In this document: piece after piece, positions 7,020 through 11,605 of the stretch | How positions within the stretch are numbered: position 1 is the stretch's first letter | Layout: each line of letters opens with the position of its first letter | Assembly: GCA_021848765.1 (NCBI GenBank) | Contig: JAJZTU010000087.1 | Location: 1-11,605, forward strand | Source of the DNA: Bacillota bacterium | GTDB taxonomy: Bacteria; Bacillota; GCA-003054495; Carboxydocellales; JAJZTU01 | Length of the DNA stretch: 11,605 bases | Direction: 5' to 3' | Translations under genes and position numbers: made by a program | Notes under the pieces: generated by a model | The model's database searches: none | What the model saw: the letters and a program-made list of their open reading frames with translations, nothing else | What the model was told of the DNA's origin: nothing

Positions 7020-7205
7020 ATGGATTATGTTACGCCCAAGGATAAAGCAAATGAATGGGGTCTTACACAACGCAGAGTTGAAGTGCTCTGCGATAAAGGC
7101 CGTATCCCCGGAGCTTCTCGCCTCGGTCGTGTTTGGGCTATTCCGAAGGATGCGGAAAAACCGATAGATGGGCGAACTAAGGCGGCAAGGGATACATCCA
7201 GGTAA
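7020..7205 (+). CDS. Small MerR/excisionase-type helix-turn-helix protein
   Basis: A 61-residue DNA-binding protein. Residues about 7-50 (KANEWGLTQRRVEVLCDKGRIPGA, then RVWAIPKDAEKP) match the winged-helix pattern of MerR/excisionase-type proteins common in clostridia: a helix-turn-helix followed by a RxGxxWxIPxDAxKP wing. Such small proteins often stand first in restriction-modification or other mobile cargo operons, or act as recombination directionality factors. No integrase gene is visible here, so local regulation is more likely. The ATG at 7020 has taggag (7006-7011) 8 bases upstream. A palindrome over its promoter suggests autoregulation. The next gene begins 50 bases downstream with a strong ribosome binding site, consistent with one transcript. 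Confidence 0.8.
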   Translation: MDYVTPKDKANEWGLTQRRVEVLCDKGRIPGASRLGRVWAIPKDAEKPIDGRTKAARDTSR

Positions 7206-7255
7206 GTTTAATGAGAGTGGCGAAACATACTTGCGAAAGGAGGAATTGAAAAGAG

Positions 7256-8689
7256 ATGCTGAAAGCATATGATACTATGCTCCAATCTGAGGTGTCTGCG
7301 GATTTGGCGGCCAAAAGTAGCAGCTTTGAGCCGTATCGTTATGAGTGTGCTTGCTGTGGAGAAGAAGTTTATCTCGCCGCCGCATACAGCACAAGTATGG
7401 TGCCTCATTTCAGACATCGCAGCGGTAACAACGATGTCGAGTGTGAAAACTATTTGGGACAATTCGGAGCGATAAGCATAGATTCGCGTTCACGAAAGAG
7501 CAATCGTGAAAGAGTCGAGTTCTATTTTGAAAAGAGCAACAAGACATTTAGTCTTGGGCTTCGTTTCAGCAGTGAAGAGATTAATGCTTACGAGCAACAC
7601 AATGTTGTTTTCGAGCTAAGGTCGTCCGCTGCAGAGCAAGCGTTCTTCACTTTGCTGATTAACAATACGAATTTTGCACCCGATGCCCCAACGATGATTC
7701 CAATTGATAGATTCGCTTTCAGCTATTTCTTGTCTAATACCCTTAATGGGACGAAACGCAAGTACGATTTTTTAAAAATTGGTAATGCACCAACATTTTT
7801 TAAGTTACAAGGTAACGATAGTGATTATAAAGCAAAGTTGGTACGCGGCTCAGTTTTGTATACAAATGTGCCGTACTTCGTTGCTTGTCAGAGCCAATAC
7901 CCTACATCGCATGATGCTTGTTTCCCTGATGAAATAAGAGTAGATGATACATTTTGCTTTGAAACAATGGGCAGGAAGTTTTTGGGTAAAGTTCTGACAA
8001 TCAATAATAAAACCGCTCAAATAGATGCCTTAGTGCTGTCTTGGGGCTATCAGTTAGAAGCCTCTGAAACTCTGACCCTACTTTGGCCGCCTGCGGCATT
8101 GGTTGATGATGTTTCGACTATTCATTCAGATTATGCATACTTGTATTCGAGTTTCGAGCTGCAAGCCCACGGTAATATTAATGTTCACTCGGAAGATATT
8201 TATAAAATTACGAATGGAGTTTCAAAAGTATCGATTACGCCGAAAACAAAAGTGTTCAAGAAGAACGCTGAAATTATTATAGACAAAAGTGGACAATATT
8301 CTTCTGGTTTTGATGTGATTCCCTCAGCGGTGAGTTCCGCAAGTACATATACCGTGCCGGATGATAGTATATATTTTTTGTTTAGTCGTTCAGGTGTTAA
8401 GCCGCTGAGCAAAGGTCAGTCCATTTTTCTTACTCCGCATAGTGAGATTATACGCTATAACTTTGGTTATACTACCGGACACATTTATCCACGTCAACAA
8501 AAAGAATTAACTGGTGAGTTATTGCTATACGATATACTCGCCCATTGCAAGCGGACAGAGGCATATGACAGAAACATCTTCAGTTCGAATTTGCTTAGTA
8601 ATACCGCTTGTCAATACCTCAAGCAGTGTGAGGATTCGGGTTTAATTAACTCGGTAGCAAAACGATACATTGAGGGGGAGAGATTATGA
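7256..8689 (+). CDS. 477-aa protein with CoiA-like Cys/His N-terminus, unknown function
   Basis: I do not recognise the whole protein. Residues 28-66 hold a probable zinc site, C31-A-C33-C34 then H51-FR-H54 and C63, resembling the N-terminal motif of CoiA-like proteins (CxCC...HFxH). The CoiA nuclease core (PD-(D/E)xK) is not evident in the remainder. Residues 80-477 are mixed hydrophobic and polar, rich in aromatic and beta-prone segments, with no membrane helix and no P-loop. Start: ATG at 7256, with aaaggagg (7236-7243) 12 bases upstream, strong but slightly far. The stop overlaps the next start as ATGA (8686-8689), implying translational coupling and probably a shared complex with the 528-aa product. 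Base composition is richer in A/T than the genes before the tRNA, which points to transfer. A DNA-binding or defence-related role is speculation from motif and context. Confidence 0.8.
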   Translation: MLKAYDTMLQSEVSADLAAKSSSFEPYRYECACCGEEVYLAAAYSTSMVPHFRHRSGNNDVECENYLGQFGAISIDSRSRKSNRERVEFYFEKSNKTFSLGLRFSSEEINAYEQHNVVFELRSSAAEQAFFTLLINNTNFAPDAPTMIPIDRFAFSYFLSNTLNGTKRKYDFLKIGNAPTFFKLQGNDSDYKAKLVRGSVLYTNVPYFVACQSQYPTSHDACFPDEIRVDDTFCFETMGRKFLGKVLTINNKTAQIDALVLSWGYQLEASETLTLLWPPAALVDDVSTIHSDYAYLYSSFELQAHGNINVHSEDIYKITNGVSKVSITPKTKVFKKNAEIIIDKSGQYSSGFDVIPSAVSSASTYTVPDDSIYFLFSRSGVKPLSKGQSIFLTPHSEIIRYNFGYTTGHIYPRQQKELTGELLLYDILAHCKRTEAYDRNIFSSNLLSNTACQYLKQCEDSGLINSVAKRYIEGERL

Positions 8690-10272
8690 ATTACCTTCCT
8701 CAACTTACCGAAGATGAAGTGCGTTATGTTTGCTCGGTTATCCCAACACAGGACACGATTACTTATTTTCAGCATAATCCGAAAGAGTTTTCAAAAATTC
8801 GTCCGGGTTTTCGGGCTAATGCAATTTCTAAACTCAACGTCAGCAATCTGCTGTTTAGCTACCGAAACCGTGGCTTTATTTCATTTTTCATTGAAAATCA
8901 TATTAGCGACTGGCTCTCTCAGATAAAAGAGCATTTTAATAATTGTATGGAGGATGGAGACAGTAAAGAGTTAGCCCTTTTTCATACTTTACCTTTTTGC
9001 TTCTTCGCAGATAATATTGCTCTGTACTTTAAACTCATTAATGAAGAATACTCAGAAGAGTATATCGCGACATTGAGTGCGGCAGTAAAGGCAATAAAGG
9101 AATCGAATGGCAAACAGGAAAAATTGCAGGAGGAATTGAAAGCTAAAGAATCTGACATCAAGAAGTTACAAGCCGAGTACGAATTAGCAAAATCAGGCTT
9201 AGAAGATACTGACATTAAGCTAAATGAGCGTTCAGCGGAGGTTAAGACGCTCAAGCGTAGCATTTCTGATCTTGAGAAGCTGAAAACCGTCGTTCAAAAT
9301 GATGAAGAGATTATTGCGTCTCTTAAAGCCAATATTCAGGAACAAGAGGGAACTATACAGAAACTAAGAGTAGAATTGGCTGATGCAAGAAACAGCAGTA
9401 AACGACTTGAGGAGCAGATTAGGGCTGATTTAGAAAAGCAGCAAGCTGCCAAGACAGCCAAGCAACAAGCGGCGCAGAAACCCAAATGCCCCAACGACAT
9501 TGAAGAGTTTAAAGACTATTTGGGTTATAACCTTGAGAACATAGGCGTACCTGCCGATTCTGAATACTGCGCTCTTTTGAAAGAACATCTGAGCAATATT
9601 CTATTTCAAGGGATACCTGTGGTTGTAAATCGGAATGTGGGTATAACGTTGATGAAGTGCATTGCTAATGCCTTGATTGGGCAATCAAATGTGAAAACGC
9701 TCGCTTACAGCAAAGACCATTCGGTAGAAAATGTCGATAGTTTTCTGGCATCTGGTGGACGTGTTGTTTGCTTGGACAACTTCATCGGGAACTGTAATGA
9801 AACCGAACTGCTACCGCTGTTTGATAACCACAGGGACAAAATCATCTTCTTGACGGTCGCCTATGACAGAACAATACATTATGTTTCCGGAGAGTTCTTG
9901 CGGTACTGCCAGTATCTCAAGCTCACCCGAATTAGGGCAATGTCTGCCAATGTAGAAATAACAGAGGATCCGTCAACTGTAGAGGAGGTAGAAGTTGAAC
10001 TAAAATGGCTATCCCCGGATAATCGATATTCCCATCTATTAAGAGAAATGCTTGGCGAATTTGGCTACGTCCAAAGTCTGGTTGAACAAAAATGTGCAGT
10101 TATATCTGGTGAGCAGGATTTATGCCGTATGCTGGCATTTGATGTTTTACCATACTGTGTGGATGTGCTTCGGATTGCGCCCTATAATACCTCAGAGCGG
10201 TTACTCAAGTACGCCGGAGATGCCGGAAGGTGTCCATATAAAAATTTGTTCAAGGAGTGGTTTGCACGATGA
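8686..10272 (+). CDS. 528-aa coiled-coil protein with degenerate AAA-like C-terminal domain
   Basis: Not a family I can name. Residues 1-125 are a helical, aromatic-rich N-terminal domain (LTEDEVRYVCSVIP...). Residues about 126-262 are a long coiled coil rich in Lys, Glu, Gln and Ala. Residues about 270-528 look like an AAA-type fold. GIPVVVNRNVGITLMK (309-324) occupies the P-loop place but has G319-I320-T321 where GK(S/T) is expected. VVCLDN (D364) resembles Walker B, and IIFLTVAYDRT (386-396) resembles the sensor-1 strand. ATP hydrolysis is therefore doubtful; it may bind a nucleotide without cleavage or act as a scaffold. The start overlaps the previous stop (ATGA) and the stop overlaps the next start (ATGA). 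The purines gggggag (8674-8680) are 5 bases upstream of the ATG. The three genes are probably made together and may form one complex. Confidence 0.8.
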   Translation: MNYLPQLTEDEVRYVCSVIPTQDTITYFQHNPKEFSKIRPGFRANAISKLNVSNLLFSYRNRGFISFFIENHISDWLSQIKEHFNNCMEDGDSKELALFHTLPFCFFADNIALYFKLINEEYSEEYIATLSAAVKAIKESNGKQEKLQEELKAKESDIKKLQAEYELAKSGLEDTDIKLNERSAEVKTLKRSISDLEKLKTVVQNDEEIIASLKANIQEQEGTIQKLRVELADARNSSKRLEEQIRADLEKQQAAKTAKQQAAQKPKCPNDIEEFKDYLGYNLENIGVPADSEYCALLKEHLSNILFQGIPVVVNRNVGITLMKCIANALIGQSNVKTLAYSKDHSVENVDSFLASGGRVVCLDNFIGNCNETELLPLFDNHRDKIIFLTVAYDRTIHYVSGEFLRYCQYLKLTRIRAMSANVEITEDPSTVEEVEVELKWLSPDNRYSHLLREMLGEFGYVQSLVEQKCAVISGEQDLCRMLAFDVLPYCVDVLRIAPYNTSERLLKYAGDAGRCPYKNLFKEWFAR

Positions 10273-10784
10273 ATGAGTTGTTGACCGCTATGTCCACAGA
10301 TATGGGCATTAACCGTTTTCGTGGTGAAACTGAAGACTCCTTTATTTATAGGCTTTGCTATTCGGCAATAGGACAGTGGTGCCTCCGCACCGCTCTAAAC
10401 TCATCGGACAGAGTTATTGGAACAACGAAGCACAACCAGACAATTGTGCTTAACGAATTGGTGTCGCGGTATTCCAAGTTGTTCCCATCCATTGCTGATA
10501 GATTCGTTGACAACAGTAATCAACAGGTTAGCTTTTCTGTTCATGTCCGCCGAGTTTATGAGGAAACGGGGTATCTTTTGACTGACAATAATAATCGGAA
10601 TCAGTTAGCAAATTTCGGTCGGAGTATCCCTATTGGGGATTCAGCGTTGTTCTTTGGCATTCCTGACACAACATATTCCGCAAATGGACTTGGCGCATTT
10701 ACAAATCCTACAGCTTACCAGGTCTCATCGAGAGAGTGGTCGAAACGCCGACGAAGAACAGCACCCCGCCGCCGTACAAGGTAA
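10269..10784 (+). CDS. Third gene of the accessory operon, probably 3'-truncated
   Basis: Function unknown. The ATG at 10269 overlaps the previous stop (ATGA) and has aaggag (10252-10257) 11 bases upstream; an earlier in-frame GTG at 10257 overlaps that site and is less likely. The N-terminal part reads as a normal conserved soluble domain (RFRGETEDSFIYRLCYSAIG...), continuing to about residue 150 (NGLGAFTNPTAYQV). The last 18 or so residues are an abrupt Arg-rich tail (REWSKRRRRTAPRRRTR) encoded by DNA of different composition. This looks like a foreign sequence read out of frame after a recombination junction near 10720. The native protein was probably longer, and the operon may have lost its end, including any further genes. 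I cannot exclude that the short form is functional. Confidence 0.65.
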   Translation: MNELLTAMSTDMGINRFRGETEDSFIYRLCYSAIGQWCLRTALNSSDRVIGTTKHNQTIVLNELVSRYSKLFPSIADRFVDNSNQQVSFSVHVRRVYEETGYLLTDNNNRNQLANFGRSIPIGDSALFFGIPDTTYSANGLGAFTNPTAYQVSSREWSKRRRRTAPRRRTR

Positions 10785-10949
10785 TGCGAAGCTCTGCCGA
10801 ATCCATAACAAATACTGAAGGGGCGCCTAAAGCCTATCTGGCCGAATGCGCTCCTTTTCTCTGTTCGTCTTTGCATTGCTTTGAAACTGCCAGCTATTTC
10901 ATTCCTGTCTGTTCGGCTTCGATGAATTTAGTACGCTGTCAGCGAACTA
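10785..10949. other. Mobile-element debris without a recognisable gene
   Basis: There is no convincing gene here. A plus-strand frame from about 10736 gives VVETPTKNSTPPPYKVMR and runs on to 10975 without a ribosome binding site. Its start resembles a piece of a real protein, but I cannot place it. Composition differs from the operon before it. I read this as a joined fragment between the truncated third gene and the DUF6076 remnant. Confidence 0.4.
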
Positions 10950-11495
10950 TCACATTTTTTCATAAATCTCTTTGAGCTCGAAGTCGGATATCTTTCCGGC
11001 TTCGGCTTTATCTTTATACTCCAGAGCCAGCGCAACGGCGGCGTTCCATTCGTCTGCTGAGAGCTTACCCCTCGCCCGGCGGGTCTTTAACCGGTTGTAG
11101 ACTTTATCATACTCAAGGCGCGCAGGTGTTTTTCCTTCCTTGCGCGCTTCCTTTTTATGTGCGCCGACATCGCGGCAGGTGCGCTTTGTTTCGCCCGGTG
11201 CGGTGTTCAGGCAATAGCAGATGTTGTACCCGCTTAGCAGGAGAAAGAACTTTCCGCAGTTATGGCATCGCCTTGGCGTGTTTCCGTTCATCAGCCCTCT
11301 GAAAAAGTCCGTATGCAAAAAAGAAGCGATGGAGTCAAAAACCATTCTCTCCGCAATGATATATTTCTTCTCATCATCAGGATTCGGCATGGTGGTGTAC
11401 TCGATCATTGCGCGGCGGCTTTGCTGGAACAGGTATACTGGCGACGGAGGAAGCGACGCGGAAATATCTCTCTGTATTTCTCTGTTTGAAAGTAA
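10950..11495 (-). pseudogene. DUF6076 protein gene, N-terminally truncated
   Basis: The C-terminal part of a DUF6076 protein, a family of unknown function common in clostridial mobile elements. Visible are a Cys-rich motif RRCHNCGKFF...YNICYC...TC (zinc-finger-like), then a basic helical region KKEARKEGKTPARLEYDKVYNRLKTRR and a C-terminus ending in KEIYEKM. The frame reads back upstream past the ATG at 11408 through REIQRDISASLPPSPVYLFQQSRRA to a stop at 11496-11498. The ATG at 11408 has no ribosome binding site, so it is an internal Met and the true N-terminus is lost. Composition is richer in G/C than the flanks, and the break lies near 11490. It lies on the strand opposite to all other genes in the window. 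It is probably not expressed as a functional protein. Confidence 0.7.
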
Positions 11496-11574
11496 CTATT
11501 CAGCCTTGCAAAACATGCAAATGAGAATAAAGGTATAGTGAGTTTCACTACACCAACAATTACGATTAGTTTTA

Positions 11575-11591
11575 TTCCGGTATAGCCGGAA
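11575..11591. repeat. Small inverted repeat near the right edge
   Basis: The arms ttccgg (11575-11580) and ccggaa (11586-11591) flank tatag, with T-rich sequence on the left and aaaa shortly after on the right. It could be a terminator for a minus-strand gene entering from the right, or an element end. Too short to decide. The rest of 11496-11605 shows no gene. Confidence 0.35.
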
Positions 11592-11605
11592 CAAAAGGAT
11601 CTCCG

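Noticed and set aside
7212..7250. Twelve-codon open frame between the HTH gene and the 477-aa gene
   Set aside because: It has no ribosome binding site of its own, and the strong purine tract inside it serves the next gene.
10736..10975. Plus-strand frame giving VETPTKNSTPPPYKV and onward as a complete gene
   Set aside because: It starts at a GTG without a ribosome binding site, and its later part is low-confidence sequence that overlaps the DUF6076 remnant. It was treated as debris.
11572..11605. Possible C-terminal end of a minus-strand gene entering from the right (GDPFVPAIPE then stop)
   Set aside because: Ten residues are too few to support a gene, although the adjacent hairpin would suit a terminator for one.
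6806..11605. Search for a second copy of the tRNA 3' end as the far attachment site
   Set aside because: No repeat of the T arm/acceptor end was found by eye in 6881-11605. If one exists, it is outside the window.

Overview
The window looks like part of a chromosome from an endospore-forming, anaerobic member of the Bacillota, most like the Desulfotomaculum/Pelotomaculum group (Peptococcaceae). This is inferred from gene content: a YaaH/SleL-type GH18 hydrolase, a PdaB-like polysaccharide deacetylase, a soluble PAS sensor kinase of the sporulation-kinase type, a DUF1786 protein and an HD-GYP protein. Strong purine-rich ribosome binding sites and TTG starts fit as well. I cannot name a species.

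Positions 1-6660 read as core chromosome, with every gene on the plus strand. In order they are: the 3' part of a secreted GH18 spore/cell-wall hydrolase with a proline-rich linker, closed by a good terminator; a DUF1786 ASKHA-like protein; a membrane-anchored PAS/HD-GYP protein expected to degrade cyclic di-GMP; a membrane-anchored NodB-family deacetylase; a 137-aa protein of unknown function; and a cytosolic PAS histidine kinase. The two wall enzymes, the kinase and the c-di-GMP enzyme fit an envelope remodelling and sporulation/lifestyle neighbourhood. Spacing suggests several transcripts rather than one operon.

Positions 6600-6920 are a tRNA junction. A near-consensus promoter leads into the 5' 48 nt of a tRNA-Thr(CGU) that stops at the variable loop. 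After 84 nt comes a complete, sequence-distinct tRNA-Thr(CGU) with encoded CCA, then a terminator. This looks like the edge of an integrated element, or the scar of one.

Positions 6950-10784 are accessory DNA, visibly richer in A/T. A small MerR/excisionase-type HTH gene has its own promoter and a palindrome over the -10 box. It is followed by three tightly packed genes with ATGA stop/start overlaps: a 477-aa protein with a CoiA-like Cys/His N-terminus, a 528-aa coiled-coil protein with an AAA-like C-terminus whose P-loop lysine is gone, and a third protein that appears cut off, ending in an Arg-rich out-of-frame tail. I do not recognise this set as a named system. The HTH-plus-operon layout next to a tRNA is typical of defence or other accessory cargo, and this is the best candidate here for something undescribed.

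Positions 10720-11605 are a patchwork of mobile-element debris, including a 5'-truncated DUF6076 gene on the minus strand with higher G/C than the preceding operon.
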